Positions 19,749-30,270 of a stretch of 64,000 bases of DNA are shown here, one piece after another. Both the position numbers and the translations under genes were made by a program. Positions within the stretch are counted from its first letter, which is position 1, and every line of letters begins with the position of its first letter. A model generated the notes under the pieces. The model was not told where the DNA came from. It ran no database searches and saw only the letters and a program-made list of their open reading frames with translations. Origin of the DNA: Rathayibacter agropyri (GTDB lineage: Bacteria > Actinomycetota > Actinomycetes > Actinomycetales > Microbacteriaceae); assembly GCF_013249015.1 (NCBI RefSeq), contig NZ_JABRPL010000001.1, positions 1-64,000 on the forward strand. Direction: 5' to 3'.

Positions 19749-20066
19749 ACGACTTGACACCGCCGGGTCCAGTGGAGAGTTCATCGAGCGCATCTGTAGC
19801 GAGGTCACCCTCCGGGTCGGACCTCGTCGGTCGCAGTAGATCGCTGTGCTTCAGAGGTGCTTCTCGTAATGAGGATGCCAGTCGGGACAAAGACGTACTA
19901 CGGCTGGCCGGTAGTTGCGGGTAACGCCCGGAGTACCATTTTCGCCGTATTCGGGAGAGCGGTGAACTATCGGCATCTGGCGAGGGAGATGGTGTTGCGG
20001 GTCAGATCTCGTTCGCGGCGGTAGGCGCAGTGGCCTCACCAAGCTCATCGGGGGCGGCGACCCGAC
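19749..20066. other. gene-free stretch after the IS30 remnant
   Basis: Short frames occur on both strands (for example 19851-20048 minus), but none has a credible start or recognised motif. It may contain further decayed mobile DNA. Confidence 0.4.
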
Positions 20067-20504
20067 TCACGGGGTTCCGACTTTCCAGAGTGCGCGCAAT
20101 CTATCACGGGAGTTCAGTGCATTGGCTGGGTCTTCGGCCCAGAATTTAACGAAGTCATCGTTCACGCCCTCGTACGTGGGAAGTGTCTTCATAACGAGAT
20201 CATTGGTCCGTCGTTCCTGCCACCGAGACCGATCGGGAAGAGCGCGTTTAAGATCTCTCCGATTGCGGTTGAGTCGTCTGGGTGCCCCTTCGTAGATATA
20301 CATTGCCGCAATCGCGCATGCCTTGGCGATCAGCATTGACCCTCCCGACGCGGCCGTGGGACCGAAGAAGAGCACAAAATCTGCGACGTTGCACACGCGA
20401 ACGAATTCTTCGTCTGTGCAGGATTCGATCCAGGGTGCAGCTTCATCTTCGCCGTAATGCCGCAGATCCATCGCGACTACATTAACGTCAGTATGCAGCG
20501 ACAT
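20067..20504 (-). CDS. hypothetical protein, nucleoside deoxyribosyltransferase-like fold suspected
   Basis: The 145-aa frame starts at ATG 20504 without a clear ribosome-binding site. The central segment VRVCNVADFVLFFGPTAASG followed by GSMLIAKACAIAA resembles, in layout, the ADI(V/L)...SGG...E-G-A core of nucleoside 2-deoxyribosyltransferase-like proteins. The usual catalytic Glu is not obvious, and the C-terminal half (YEGVNDDFVKFWAEDPANAL) is unfamiliar. Base composition is lower in GC than the core genome. It may be a truncated island gene. Function unknown. Confidence 0.5.
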   Translation of the reverse strand: MSLHTDVNVVAMDLRHYGEDEAAPWIESCTDEEFVRVCNVADFVLFFGPTAASGGSMLIAKACAIAAMYIYEGAPRRLNRNRRDLKRALPDRSRWQERRTNDLVMKTLPTYEGVNDDFVKFWAEDPANALNSRDRLRALWKVGTP

Positions 20505-20840
20505 AACGGGACTTGCTGGTTAATCGACGCGAGGTCTGGGTGCGAGGATGCGGTGAATCTGACGTCGGTTCAGACACGGTGGGGAGCGCCGGATGAAAGA
20601 TGACACTCATTCATACACGGCGCCACGACTTGCCGCAGCGCGCTGGCAGGGTGCGTTCGCGGCGCGTGCGCTCCATTAGCGGCGCAAACGGTCCCGATAG
20701 TGCGGCCGCCTGCCGCAGCGGTCTTGACGCTCGCTCGCAGAGCCCCAGGTCGACGAAGGCCCAGGTCTCCGAGGGCAGAGGCGCGACGCTGGCGTGCGCC
20801 CGTCCGCGCACCCCCGCCCCTCCGCCTATCCTGGAGGGCG
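20505..20840. other. intergenic region upstream of the jet operon
   Basis: This 336-nt region returns to high GC and contains no gene I can support. It should hold the promoter for jetABC. The open frame from 20700 is just the upstream extension of jetA. Confidence 0.4.
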
Positions 20841-22307
20841 ATGTCGAACTCCCGCGCCGAGGCCGCCTACTTGCGCTCGCTCGGCGCCTTCCGAACGCCG
20901 ACTCTCGACCTCCTCCACGGGCGCTATGCCCCCTTCGTTGTCGCCGCCCTCTCGCTCGTGTTTACCGTGGACCGGCAGGTCGTCGCGGTCTCGGACGTGC
21001 ACGCCGAGGTCGGTGAGATCCTCGATGAGCTGCGCGCCTCCGGCTATGACGAGGGGGAGCGGGCGTTGCCGAACGGCACGGCGCGCGAGGTGTGCCGGTA
21101 CTGGGTCCGCGTCGGCTGGTTGGTGCCGCAGATCGAGGGTGAAGCCGAGGTGTACCGTCTCAGCGCCCACGCCGTGAGCGCCCTCGAGATCACCGGGCGC
21201 ACGGGCGGCGGTCGCACCCGCGTCTCGAACTCGCGCGTTCGCACGCTGCTGGAGGCGGTCGAGCGACTGGCTGCCGACGTCGATTCCGATCCGGTCACTC
21301 GCCTGGTGCGACTCCGCGAGGAACGGGCGCGCCTGGACGCCGAGATCGTCGCGCTCGAGGAGGGCGGCGGCATCGAACCCGCCGACGACGAGCAACTGCT
21401 CGAGGAGGCCGAGAACGTCGTGCATCTGGCGCGCGAGCTACCGGCCGACTTCGCCCGCGTGGCGGAGTCCATCAAGGCGATGCAGCGCGACGTGGTTGCC
21501 GATCTCCGCCGCGACGTTCGGCCCACCGGCGAGGTGCTGCGCGAGTACCTCGAGCGCGGTCAGCACGTGATGCAGTCCACGAGCGAGGGGCGCGCCTTTG
21601 CGGGAGCGTTGCGGCTCCTCGGCGACCCCGAGCGGATCGACGCGCTCGCTGAGCAGCTGCACACGGTCCTCGTCCAGCCGTTCTCGCGCCTGATGGATCC
21701 TGCCCAGCGGGCGGAGCTTAGCGCGATCGGTCGGCGAGTGGAGCTGGGCGTGCAGGAGGTTCTCACCGCCCAGCGGCGCGCCTCCCATGTGATTACCGGA
21801 CAGGTGAGGACTCACGATCCTGCCCGCGATCGGCAGGTGGACGAGTTGCTGCGCGAGGTAATGGCGGGCCTGCAGGAGTGGACGGCCTCGGATGCACCGG
21901 TCGTGCCGCTGCGGCACCTACCCGTCGCCGCGATCGGTCACCTTCGCCAGACTCTGGGCGATGTGCGCCCGGCCGACGGACCGGCTCCGCTCACCGACGA
22001 CGACGGTGCGGCGGAGTTCGTTGACGAGGACAGCCGTGCGTGGGGCGGTCCGCGCTACGCCGAGCTGGAGGCGTATATCGCGGGGCTCGGCGACGAGTTC
22101 GACCTCGGCGACGCGTTCAGCGCTGCACCGGAGGAGACACGCCGTCCCGTCGACCTGCTCGGTCTGCTCGAGATCGTGCACCGCACGGGCCTCCGTGAGG
22201 CCGACGGCTACTCGGTCGTGCGCGCCCGCCGACCCGACGGGACGACCCGCCGCTTCGCCTTCGGCTCCATCACTGCCCATATCGACAAGGAGACCGAGGA
22301 TGACTGA
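20841..22307 (+). CDS. jetA: JetA-like DUF3375 protein (Wadjet/MksF kleisin-type subunit)
   Basis: This 488-aa protein begins [20 protein letters not shown], the usual opening of DUF3375. It continues with a winged-helix-like segment ([14 protein letters not shown]) and a long helical region around [20 protein letters not shown]. In Wadjet type I, JetA is the MukF-like kleisin linking the SMC heads. The frame is open to 20700, but ATG 20841 has CTGGAGGG just upstream. It overlaps jetB by 8 nt. Confidence 0.88.
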   Translation: MSNSRAEAAYLRSLGAFRTPTLDLLHGRYAPFVVAALSLVFTVDRQVVAVSDVHAEVGEILDELRASGYDEGERALPNGTAREVCRYWVRVGWLVPQIEGEAEVYRLSAHAVSALEITGRTGGGRTRVSNSRVRTLLEAVERLAADVDSDPVTRLVRLREERARLDAEIVALEEGGGIEPADDEQLLEEAENVVHLARELPADFARVAESIKAMQRDVVADLRRDVRPTGEVLREYLERGQHVMQSTSEGRAFAGALRLLGDPERIDALAEQLHTVLVQPFSRLMDPAQRAELSAIGRRVELGVQEVLTAQRRASHVITGQVRTHDPARDRQVDELLREVMAGLQEWTASDAPVVPLRHLPVAAIGHLRQTLGDVRPADGPAPLTDDDGAAEFVDEDSRAWGGPRYAELEAYIAGLGDEFDLGDAFSAAPEETRRPVDLLGLLEIVHRTGLREADGYSVVRARRPDGTTRRFAFGSITAHIDKETEDD

Positions 22308-23094
22308 GAGTGCCGCGACCGAGGCTTCGGCGGCGACCGAGGAATCCGCCGTCGATCCGTTCATCGCGCCCGTGGCGATGGAGGAGGACCCCGACCAGCT
22401 TTTCCCGGGCGACCGCGGTGTCCTCGACGCCGAGGTGCGCCGCGTCCTGGTGCACGTGTTGCAGCGACGGTTCCTCCTCGCCGACCGCCACCGGGAGCAG
22501 TGGGCCGTGCTGCTGGAGCATCGGCAGCTGGTCGAGTCGCGGCTCAACGACGTGTTCGTCCGGCTGATTGTCGACCATGAGCGCGGAGTCGCGTACAAGC
22601 AGCAGGTGCGCTCCGACGAGATCGAGATGCCGGTGTTGCTGCGTGATCTGCCCTACACGCGAGCCGAGACGCTGGTGCTCGTGCACCTGCGCACGGTGCA
22701 CCAACGGGAGTCGGCGGCGGGGGAGCCGTCGGCGCGAGTGGATGTCGAGGAGGTCGAGCAGACCGTGCTCAGCTACTTTGCCGACGCCGAGCGGGACACG
22801 GCGCGCCGGCAGCGGATGGTGAGGAAGGCGCTGGAGCGCCTGGGCCGGGATGGGATCGTCGAGGAGGAGTCGGCCGGGCGATACCGGATCAGCCCGGTCG
22901 TGGAGATTGTGTTGAGCGCGCCGAAGCTGCGGGAGCTGAGCGACTGGCTGCGCGGGCGCGAGGAGGCGCAGGGCGGCTCGGGTGCGGTGGATCGCGGCGA
23001 TTCCGACGAGGGCGCTGATCCCTTCGACCCCGCGGACTCGCTTGAACACTCCGACGACTCCGCCGCCCCGGACCAGGAGGACGACCCCCGATGA
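22300..23094 (+). CDS. jetB: JetB-like DUF4194 protein (Wadjet/MksE subunit)
   Basis: This 264-aa protein has an acidic N terminus, then the DUF4194 core with [20 protein letters not shown] and [21 protein letters not shown] in outline. A winged-helix region ([20 protein letters not shown]) and an acidic low-complexity tail follow. By family knowledge it is the MukE-like KITE subunit binding JetA. ATG 22300 overlaps the jetA stop, and its stop overlaps the jetC ATG, so the three are translationally coupled. Confidence 0.86.
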   Translation: MTESAATEASAATEESAVDPFIAPVAMEEDPDQLFPGDRGVLDAEVRRVLVHVLQRRFLLADRHREQWAVLLEHRQLVESRLNDVFVRLIVDHERGVAYKQQVRSDEIEMPVLLRDLPYTRAETLVLVHLRTVHQRESAAGEPSARVDVEEVEQTVLSYFADAERDTARRQRMVRKALERLGRDGIVEEESAGRYRISPVVEIVLSAPKLRELSDWLRGREEAQGGSGAVDRGDSDEGADPFDPADSLEHSDDSAAPDQEDDPR

Positions 23095-26000
23095 CGATGC
23101 TCGAGACCCTCTTTGGACTCATCCCCGCCGCCTCGCGCGGGCAGCAGTGGCTCGCCGAGGACCTGCAACTGGTCAACTGGGGCGGCTACGACGGCGCCCA
23201 CCGGGTGCGCTTCTCGCCCGGCGCGACGCTGTTCTGCGGCGGCTCCGGCTCCGGCAAATCGACACTGATGGACGCCTACATCGCCCTGATGATGCCGCAC
23301 ACCGCGCCGTTCAATGGCGCCTCCAACGGTGGAGTGACGGGGCGGCCGCGCGGCGAGGACCAGCGGAACATACTGTCCTACGCCCGCGGCAAGCTCGACG
23401 AGTCGCGCACGGAGGAGGGGACGGCCATGCGCGTTCTCCGCGGCGACGGTTCCGACACCTGGACCGCCGTCGCGATGACCTGGGTCGACCACGACGGCAC
23501 GCGCTTCAGCGCCCTCCGCGGTTGGTATGTGCCCGCCGGAGCGCGCGTGCTCGAGGAGACCGTGCGCGTCCGCGCGACGGCCGAGGGCGCGATCGACCTC
23601 GGCACGCTGCAGGCGGCGGCCGCGCACCGGCTTTCGGACGCGTCGTTGCGCGCGGCTGGCCTGGATCCGCTGGCCACCGACCGCGAATTTTCGGCGCGCC
23701 TGCACGCGGTGCTCGGCATTGGCGCGGCGGGCGCGGGATCGAAGGCGATGAGCCTACTCGCGCGCATCCAGGCCGGCCAGCAGATCACCACGGTCGATGA
23801 CCTCTACAAGCGGCTCGTGCTGGAGGAACCCGAGACCCTTGCCGCCGCCGACGCGGTCGTCGCGCACTTCGATGAGCTGGAGAGCACACGGCTCCGGATG
23901 CTCACCGCCAGGCACCAGGTCGCGGCGCTCGAACCGCTGCGCGGACTCCGCCTGCGCATGGCCGCCTCGGCTGAGCGCGTGCGTCTGATCGACGCGCTCG
24001 GCGACCTCGACGCCTCCGTCTCCCCGGCCGCGGTCTGGCGGGCGGAGCAGCGGCTCGGCCTTTTGCGCGACGTCGAGGCCGAGCTGCGCGACCGTACCCG
24101 AGCGGTCGATGCCCTGCTGCGGGAGAAGCGTGCACTCGCTGAGGCTGCGGAGACGGAGCGTGACGGGCTCGCTGAGGTACTTCGCGTCTCCGGAGGGGAT
24201 CGGCTCGAGACGGCGCAGCGTGAGCTCCGCGACGTCGAGCGACGCCTCGGGACGGTGCGGGAGAACCGAGCGCGGCTGGACGAGGATCTGCGGGCGCTCG
24301 GTGTGACGGAGACCACGCGGGAGCAGTTCGAGGCGGTTGTGGCGAGTGCCATCGACAGCACGGGTACTGCGGAGGCGAAGCGGGACGCCCGCGCGACCTG
24401 GTCCGATGCGGTGGCCGAGCGCAAGGCCGCGGCTCGCGACCTCGCCGAGCTCGAAGCGGAGGAGCGCGCCGCCGCACAGCGCCGCGACAGCATTCCGAGG
24501 CCATTGCACGAGGCGCGCGAGCGGATCGCGGCGGCGGCGGGGCTCAGCATCGACGACCTGCCCTTCGTCGGCGAGCTAATCGAGGTTCGCGCCGAGTTCG
24601 AGCCGTGGCGCGAGGCGTTCACGCTCGCCCTCGGCGGATTCGCCACGACGCTGATGATCGACGTCACCCACCTCGAGCGCTTCCGCGCGGCCATCGACGC
24701 GGTTCGGCTCCCCCTCCGACTCCGCTACGAGGGCGTGCAGAGCGGGCTCGAGGAGGTGCGCGGTCTCGATCCGAAGACCCTGCCCGGCCGCCTGGACTAT
24801 CGGGTCACCCCCTTCACTGGCTGGCTGCAGGACCGCCTCGAAGACCGGTTCGGCTTCGTGTGCGTGGACCGGGCGGACGAGCTGGGCCGGCACAGGCTCG
24901 CGCTGACCCTCGCCGGTCAGCTCTCGCAGGGAAAGCGCGGCGCGCACGGCGGGCATGGCGCAGCCAACGTCCTCGGCTTCTCGAATGCGCGGCGTGTGAG
25001 CGAACTCGGCGCTCTGGTCGCGACGGCACGCGCCCGCAGCGCTGCCGCAATCGCGAGGGCGCAGGCGGCGGAGGAGGCGCTCGACGCGCTCGATGACCGC
25101 CTGACCCGGCTCGCCCGCGTTGCGCGCATCACCTGGGATCAGGTGGATGTCGAGTCGCTGCTTGCCGAGCAGGAGCGATGGAGCGTCGTGGGCGTCGAGG
25201 TGGCGGCGGCCACTCCGGAACTCGCCGGGCTGCAGGAGCAGATCGCCGACCTGCGCACGCGCATCGAGCGCCTGCGACAGGAGATCGCGCGCGCCGGCGT
25301 CGAGCGCGAGCGCATCGAGGCGGAGTGGGCGATGGTCGTCGATGACGTGGACGCGAGCCAGGCGACGCTCGACGCGGCACAGCGCGCCGAGCGCGAGCTC
25401 GACGATGACCAGCGCGCGTTCCTTGACGCGCGCTTCACGCTCACCGACGCCGCGGCATCCGGGAGCGCGAAGGACGTGCTGGTGCGCTTCGATGCGGCCC
25501 TCGCGACGGCGGCTCAGCGGCTTGAGGAGGACCGTCGATCGGCCGCGGACGCGCACGAGCAGCAGCGCGAGAGCGCCGGTCGGATCATGGCAGGGTTCCT
25601 CGACCGCTGGCCGAACCCCAACCTGCTCGCCGACCCCGACACCTCCGCGGGCGACTTCGAGCGCCTGCTCGACGCGCTCGAGACAAGCGGCCTGCACCGG
25701 CTCGAGAGTGAGTGGCGTGACAGCCTGCTCACTCTCTCCGGCAACGACCTGACCAGCTTCGACTCCACTCTTGGCCGCTCGCTCCGCGAAATCCGGGAGC
25801 GGATAGAGCCGATCAACGTGATCATGCAGGATCTGCCGTTCTCCGACGACGCTCACCGTCTCCAGATCACAACCCGCGAGAACCAGTCGGAGGTGCGTCG
25901 GCGCTTCCGCCGCGAACTCCGCGACGTGCGCGCGCAGATCCAGGCGGTGTCGACGGAGGAGGAGCGCGAGCAGGTCTACCGGCGCATGTCGCGACTCATC

Positions 26001-26441
26001 CAGCGGCTGCGGCGCACCGCGCCCGACTTCGGCGATCTCGTCGACGTGCGCAACCACGTCCGCGTCAGCGCCGAGCGCGTTGATGCCGTCACCCGCGAGC
26101 ACGTCGCGCTCTACGACCACATCGGCGAGAAGTCGGGTGGGGAGTCACAGGAGTTGATCGCGTTCATCGTCGGGGCCGCGCTGCGCTATCAGCTCGGGGA
26201 CGCCGGGGCCGACCGCCCTCGCTACGCCCCGGTCTTCATGGACGAGGCTCTGATCAAGGCGGACGCGCACTTCACCAAGCGCGCGATTGGGGCCTGGCGC
26301 GGGCTGGGTTTCCAGCTGGTCATTGGCGCTCCGAACGACAAGTACAGCGCCATTGAGCCGCACGTCGAGGTGGAGTACGACATTCTCAAGGACACCCGCG
26401 GCCGCTCGTGGGCGCGGCCGAAGGTGGGCCTGGCGGGGTGA
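23091..26441 (+). CDS. jetC: JetC-like SMC ATPase (Wadjet/MksB subunit)
   Basis: This 1116-aa SMC-family protein has Walker [16 protein letters not shown] at about residues 49-63. Two long Glu/Arg/Ala-rich coiled-coil arms flank a hinge region around residues 500-640. C-terminal signature [13 protein letters not shown] (about 1013-1025) and Walker [15 protein letters not shown] (about 1045) complete the ATPase. It should load on and extrude DNA with JetA and JetB. In Wadjet type I the next gene is jetD, a toprim nuclease. Here the next gene, 3 nt away, is an unrelated permease on the opposite strand. Confidence 0.9.
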   Translation: MTMLETLFGLIPAASRGQQWLAEDLQLVNWGGYDGAHRVRFSPGATLFCGGSGSGKSTLMDAYIALMMPHTAPFNGASNGGVTGRPRGEDQRNILSYARGKLDESRTEEGTAMRVLRGDGSDTWTAVAMTWVDHDGTRFSALRGWYVPAGARVLEETVRVRATAEGAIDLGTLQAAAAHRLSDASLRAAGLDPLATDREFSARLHAVLGIGAAGAGSKAMSLLARIQAGQQITTVDDLYKRLVLEEPETLAAADAVVAHFDELESTRLRMLTARHQVAALEPLRGLRLRMAASAERVRLIDALGDLDASVSPAAVWRAEQRLGLLRDVEAELRDRTRAVDALLREKRALAEAAETERDGLAEVLRVSGGDRLETAQRELRDVERRLGTVRENRARLDEDLRALGVTETTREQFEAVVASAIDSTGTAEAKRDARATWSDAVAERKAAARDLAELEAEERAAAQRRDSIPRPLHEARERIAAAAGLSIDDLPFVGELIEVRAEFEPWREAFTLALGGFATTLMIDVTHLERFRAAIDAVRLPLRLRYEGVQSGLEEVRGLDPKTLPGRLDYRVTPFTGWLQDRLEDRFGFVCVDRADELGRHRLALTLAGQLSQGKRGAHGGHGAANVLGFSNARRVSELGALVATARARSAAAIARAQAAEEALDALDDRLTRLARVARITWDQVDVESLLAEQERWSVVGVEVAAATPELAGLQEQIADLRTRIERLRQEIARAGVERERIEAEWAMVVDDVDASQATLDAAQRAERELDDDQRAFLDARFTLTDAAASGSAKDVLVRFDAALATAAQRLEEDRRSAADAHEQQRESAGRIMAGFLDRWPNPNLLADPDTSAGDFERLLDALETSGLHRLESEWRDSLLTLSGNDLTSFDSTLGRSLREIRERIEPINVIMQDLPFSDDAHRLQITTRENQSEVRRRFRRELRDVRAQIQAVSTEEEREQVYRRMSRLIQRLRRTAPDFGDLVDVRNHVRVSAERVDAVTREHVALYDHIGEKSGGESQELIAFIVGAALRYQLGDAGADRPRYAPVFMDEALIKADAHFTKRAIGAWRGLGFQLVIGAPNDKYSAIEPHVEVEYDILKDTRGRSWARPKVGLAG

Positions 26442-26444
26442 GCC

Positions 26445-27899
26445 CTACTTCCCGATCTTCGCGTGGCGGCGCGAGTAGGTGAAGTAGATCGCGAAGCCGA
26501 CCAGCAGCCAGATCAGGAAGCGCAGCCAGGTCTCGACGGAGAGGTTGAGCATCAGGTAGATGCAGATCAGGGCCGAGAGCAGGGGCAACCACGGATTCAA
26601 CGGGACTCGGAAGCCGCGCGGGAGGTCCGGGCGTTTGCGGCGGAGGACGATGACGCCGATCGAGACCAGCACAAACGCTGACAGCGTGCCGATGTTCACC
26701 ATCTCCTCCAGCACCCCGATCGGGGTGAGCCCCGCGAGCAGGGCGACGACGATCGTCACGATGACCGAGGTGAACCACGGCGTGCGCAGGCGCGGGTGCA
26801 CCGCGGCTAAGCGCTGGGGGAGCAGCCCGTCGCGGGCCATCGCGAAGATGATGCGCGTCGCTCCGATCATCAGTGTGAGAACGACAGTGGTGAGACCGGC
26901 GACTGCGCCGGCCGAGATCACGGTCGCCATCCAGGTCTCCCCGTGGTACGAGAAGGCGTTGGCCAGGGCGGCGGAGGGGTCGAGTTCGTTGTAGGGGACC
27001 ATGCCGGTTACCACGAGGGCGACGGCGCAGTACAGGACGGTGCAGATGATCAGAGAGGCGATGATGCCGATCGGCAGGTCGCGCTGAGGGCGGCGGGTTT
27101 CCTCCGCTGTGGTCGCGACGACGTCGAAGCCGATGTAGGCGAAGAAGACGAGCGACGCGCCGGCGATGATGCCGCCGACTCCGAAGGTCGCAGGCTCGAT
27201 GCCCGAGAGGAACTGGAGGAGCGGCTGGGTGAGGCCGGAGGCCGACTGCGACGGTGCAGCCTCGGGGATGAAGGGTGAGTAGTTCGCCGTGTCGATGAAC
27301 TGCAGACCGGCGATGATCACGAAGAGAACGATGAAGAGCTTGATCGCGACGAGCACGAGGTTGACGCGCAGCGACTCCTTGATGCCGACCGTCATGAGTG
27401 CGCCGAGGGCGAGGACCAGGAGGATCGCCGGCACATCGATCGCTCCGCCGTAGGAGAGCGCGGGTGGCAGGACGATGCCCAGCTGCTCCAGCAGCGAGCC
27501 GAGGTAGGCGCTCCAGCCCTGAGCAACCACGCTTGCGCCGAGAAAGAGTTCGAGGATCAAGTCCCAGCCGATGATCCAGGCCACCAGTTCGCCAAGGGAG
27601 GCGTAGGAGAAGGTGTAGGCGGATCCGGAGACGGGCACCGTGGAGGCGAACTCGGCATAGCACATCGCGGCGAGGGCGCAGGCGAAGGCGGCCACCACGA
27701 AGCTGAGCACGATCGCGGGACCGGCGATGTCGTGCGCGGCGCGACCGGTCAGCGTGAAGATCCCGGCGCCGATCACGACTCCGACGCCGAAGACGGTGAG
27801 GTCAAGAGCCGTCAGCGATTTCTTGAGCCGGTACTCCGGCTCATCGGTATCGGCGATGGACTGCTCGACGGACTTGGTGCGCAGAACGCTCACGGGCAC
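26445..27899 (-). CDS. APC superfamily amino acid permease
   Basis: This 484-aa integral membrane protein shows the APC opening VFGVGVVIGAGIFTLTGRAA in TM1 and about 12 to 13 hydrophobic segments. The ASLGELVAWIIGWDLILEL and SYASLGE features resemble cationic amino acid transporter-like permeases (YfnA/CAT). It starts at GTG 27899, or GTG 27893. It probably imports amino acids by proton symport; substrate not determinable. It converges with jetC with only 3 nt between stop codons. Confidence 0.88.
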   Translation of the reverse strand: MPVSVLRTKSVEQSIADTDEPEYRLKKSLTALDLTVFGVGVVIGAGIFTLTGRAAHDIAGPAIVLSFVVAAFACALAAMCYAEFASTVPVSGSAYTFSYASLGELVAWIIGWDLILELFLGASVVAQGWSAYLGSLLEQLGIVLPPALSYGGAIDVPAILLVLALGALMTVGIKESLRVNLVLVAIKLFIVLFVIIAGLQFIDTANYSPFIPEAAPSQSASGLTQPLLQFLSGIEPATFGVGGIIAGASLVFFAYIGFDVVATTAEETRRPQRDLPIGIIASLIICTVLYCAVALVVTGMVPYNELDPSAALANAFSYHGETWMATVISAGAVAGLTTVVLTLMIGATRIIFAMARDGLLPQRLAAVHPRLRTPWFTSVIVTIVVALLAGLTPIGVLEEMVNIGTLSAFVLVSIGVIVLRRKRPDLPRGFRVPLNPWLPLLSALICIYLMLNLSVETWLRFLIWLLVGFAIYFTYSRRHAKIGK

Positions 27900-28012
27900 T
27901 CTTTCTGTCGAAGGCGGGGCAGAGGCGCGGAGGCCACTCCGAAGAATAGTGCGGCGGCAGCACCCGCCGTGCCGATCGCGCGCGGCGGTGCCCGCGAGTA
28001 CTCTCCCTGGCC

Positions 28013-28227
28013 ATGAGCAAGTTTTTCACCACGGCCTTTGGACGTGTATCCGCACGACGTGGCACAGGCGGAGCGGAAGGGCCGCAGGCGGGCCGACGTG
28101 GACGAGGCGGTGTGGCTGGCTTACCGGGTTCGATGAGCTCGCGAAGGGACGGCCGCTGGCGAAGGTAGTGCGGCCTGCTCCTGCGGCGGTGTCACGGCGC
28201 TGCGCGGGTGCGGGCTCGGGGGTCTGA
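28013..28227 (+). pseudogene. decayed DUF2200 family gene
   Basis: ATG 28013 opens MSKFFTTAFGRV. One frame later comes VYPHDVAQAERKGRRRADVD followed by EAV, and another frame later WLTGFDELAKGRPLAKVVR. These match, in order, the start, the xVYPxYVxKAExKGRTxxEVDxVI core, the WLTGYD motif and the DELAKGKxMxKILR end of DUF2200 proteins (about 110 aa). There are thus two frameshifts, and the region between WLTGFD and ELAKG seems deleted. The family is recalled from memory. The product would be non-functional. Confidence 0.7.
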
Positions 28228-28317
28228 GGCTCCTCCACAGGTGCGGATCCGCTCGAGCTCTCCACGGATCGCGCTCCGTTCTCTCGCGCACCAAGCCGGC
28301 GGAGGAGGGTGTCGGAC

Positions 28318-29517
28318 ATGACATCGACTCACCGCATCCCCGCCCATTCGTTCCCCGCCCACTCGTCCACCGTCCGCCGTCGGCGCGACCCCGAGGTCGT
28401 CCGCGCAGGCGAACTCCAGGACCTCCTCGCCGCGGTCCCCTCCATGATTGGCATCCGACCGGTGGAGTCCTTGATCGTGGTGCCGTTCCTCGGCACACGT
28501 GCTGGCGGTGGCTTCCGCATCCCGATTCCCGAGCGCCTGCACCGAGCGGAGGTCGAGGCACTCGCGCGGGGCTGCACGGCCATGATGGAGACGATGCCGC
28601 GTGCGACCGCGGCGCTGGTCGTGCTCTACACCAGCGCGACCTACGCCGAGTCGCGGGGCATCCCTCTGCTCGACCTCGGACGTGCGGTGCTGCGTCGGCT
28701 CGAGCGCACGCAGCTCGGCATTGTCGCTGTGGCGTGCGTGGCGGGCGACGGCTGGGGCCGCTACACCGAGCCGTCGGAGTGCCGACAGCCGCGCCCGCTC
28801 CTCGAGATTGAGCGGAGCGAGACCGGGGTGCTCGCGAGGGCGGTCGCCGATGACCCGCTCGATCTCGCCGCGTTGGCCGCTCTCCCCGCGGTCGACGAGG
28901 CTGACCGGGCGATCGTGGCCCAGGTCCTCGACCGGCCTCCCCTGATTCCGGACACCGTGCCGCTTGTCGAGAGCTGGCTCACCGGGCCGCACAACCCTCG
29001 CCGCGAGGGCTTGATCATCCGGATCCTGCAGTCAGCACCGCTGCGTGATCAGGTCACTCTGCAGATCGCCCGCGGGGCCGAGCTAGGTGCGGAGGAGAAG
29101 CTGCGCCAGTCACGGCTCGACGCTCTGAGCGCAATACTGGGTGAGACCGTGTCGGACATCGCTGGTCGGGAGTATCTGGCCCGGTCGAGCGACGAGCACG
29201 ATCTTGAGGCATCGATGGTGATGCTGGGGACCGGGCCGGCCCCGGACCGCGACCGCCTGGTGGTGGCGACCGGCTTGCTCGCCCGCGCCGCGGCACTCGC
29301 GCCCGATCAGGCGCGGTCGCCGGTGCTCACCGTGCTCGCGTGGTGCTGGTGGGCGCGGGGCGTGTCGAGCCTCGCGGGGCTCCACCTCGACGAGGCACGG
29401 AGGCTTGATCCCGCGAACTCGATGGCTCAGCTCTACGCATCTGTGTTCGAGACTCGGCAGCTACCGGAGTGGGTGCTCGACGCCGCTGCCGAGGCGCTTG
29501 CCGCGGTGACCGTCTGA
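28318..29517 (+). CDS. DUF4192 domain protein
   Basis: This 399-aa protein has the DUF4192 opening AGELQDLLAAVPSMIGIRP followed by VESLIVVPF. It is found throughout actinobacteria and its function is unknown. ATG 28318 has the AGGAGGG site at 28303-28309; GTG 28309 is the alternative. The C-terminal region (LAWCWWARGVSSLAGLHLDE followed by ARRLDPANSMA) resembles a TPR-like pair of helices typical of the family. No signal peptide or membrane segment. Confidence 0.85.
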   Translation: MTSTHRIPAHSFPAHSSTVRRRRDPEVVRAGELQDLLAAVPSMIGIRPVESLIVVPFLGTRAGGGFRIPIPERLHRAEVEALARGCTAMMETMPRATAALVVLYTSATYAESRGIPLLDLGRAVLRRLERTQLGIVAVACVAGDGWGRYTEPSECRQPRPLLEIERSETGVLARAVADDPLDLAALAALPAVDEADRAIVAQVLDRPPLIPDTVPLVESWLTGPHNPRREGLIIRILQSAPLRDQVTLQIARGAELGAEEKLRQSRLDALSAILGETVSDIAGREYLARSSDEHDLEASMVMLGTGPAPDRDRLVVATGLLARAAALAPDQARSPVLTVLAWCWWARGVSSLAGLHLDEARRLDPANSMAQLYASVFETRQLPEWVLDAAAEALAAVTV

Positions 29518-29583
29518 GACGACGAGCGTCTTGGGCAAGAACAGACGCACCTCTTGCAAAGACTGGGGGCGCGCCCTATTTTC

Positions 29584-29597
29584 CAACCACATGGTTG
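29584..29597. promoter_or_regulatory. inverted repeat, probable ArsR operator
   Basis: CAACCA (29584-29589) and TGGTTG (29592-29597) form a 6-bp inverted repeat with 2-nt spacer just upstream of the ArsR remnant. Its position and symmetry suggest the operator of the former arsR-SRPBCC operon. Inferred, not proven. Confidence 0.45.
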
Positions 29598-29600
29598 TAG

Positions 29601-29753
29601 GTCGTGGTGCGCCGCGCATCCCGCCTGCTCGAGGACTACGAGAAGCTCTGCACGGGGAGGATCCGCCGGATGGCCGAGCTCCTCGACAACGAGGAACGAG
29701 CGTCCGGGAGCCGGCCGGCTTTCGGGGACCGAGGAGAGGGAGACGCACGATGA
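29601..29753 (+). pseudogene. 3' remnant of an ArsR-type regulator gene
   Basis: The frame from 29601 to the TGA at 29751-29753 encodes SRLLEDYEKLCTGRIRRMAE followed by LLDNEERA and a polar tail. This is the kind of C terminus found in ArsR regulators paired with AHSA1/SRPBCC genes. A stop lies immediately upstream and there is no HTH or start codon, so only about 50 residues remain. Its stop overlaps the ATG of the SRPBCC gene (ATGA), the usual coupling of such pairs. A deletion between operator and regulator is the simplest explanation. Confidence 0.5.
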
Positions 29754-30241
29754 CCGTGCTGGAGTCCGTCAAGGACGTCGAAGAACTGACTCTGACCATC
29801 ACTGCGGAGTTCGAGGCGGGCGTCGACCGCGTCTGGCTTCTCTGGACCGATCCGCGCAAGCTCGAGCGCTGGTGGGGTCCGCCGACCTGGCCCGCCACCT
29901 TCGAGCGCCACGAGCCCGTCGAAGGTGGTCAGAGCAGTTATGCGATGACTGGGCCCGACGGCGAAATGGCTCGAGGCTGGTGGCGCGTGACCCGAGTGGA
30001 GGAGCCGACGCTGTTCGAGTTCGAGGACGGTTTCGCCGACGAGCACGGTGTTCCGATCGATGCGATGGGGATCACGCGCGCCGCCGTCACGTTCGACGAC
30101 ATCGCTCCGGGCCACACGCGGATGACGATCCGCAGCAGCTTCGAGTCGCGCGAGCAACTCGAGCAGATGGTGTCTATGGGGATGGAGGAGGGTATGCGCC
30201 AGGCGATAGGCCAGATCGACGCGGTGCTGCTCGAGGGCTGA
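29750..30241 (+). CDS. SRPBCC (AHSA1) domain protein
   Basis: This 163-aa protein has the Bet v1-like AHSA1 pattern: ITAEFEAGVDRVWLLWTDPR followed by KLERWWGPPTWPATF, then GEMARGWWRVTRVEEPTLFEF and TRMTIRSSFESREQLEQM at the C terminus. Such proteins bind hydrophobic ligands; the physiological role is usually unknown. ATG 29750 has GAGGAGAGGG about 11 nt upstream. It probably lost its ArsR partner (29601-29753). Confidence 0.87.
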   Translation: MTVLESVKDVEELTLTITAEFEAGVDRVWLLWTDPRKLERWWGPPTWPATFERHEPVEGGQSSYAMTGPDGEMARGWWRVTRVEEPTLFEFEDGFADEHGVPIDAMGITRAAVTFDDIAPGHTRMTIRSSFESREQLEQMVSMGMEEGMRQAIGQIDAVLLEG

Positions 30242-30270
30242 GCCGACGGGCGGGGAGGGCGACCGGCGCG

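Noticed and set aside
19851-20048. 65-aa minus-strand ORF
   Set aside because: No start signal or recognisable motif; too short to support.
24576-26120. 514-aa minus-strand frame within jetC
   Set aside because: Shadow of the SMC coiled-coil coding sequence; no recognisable domain.
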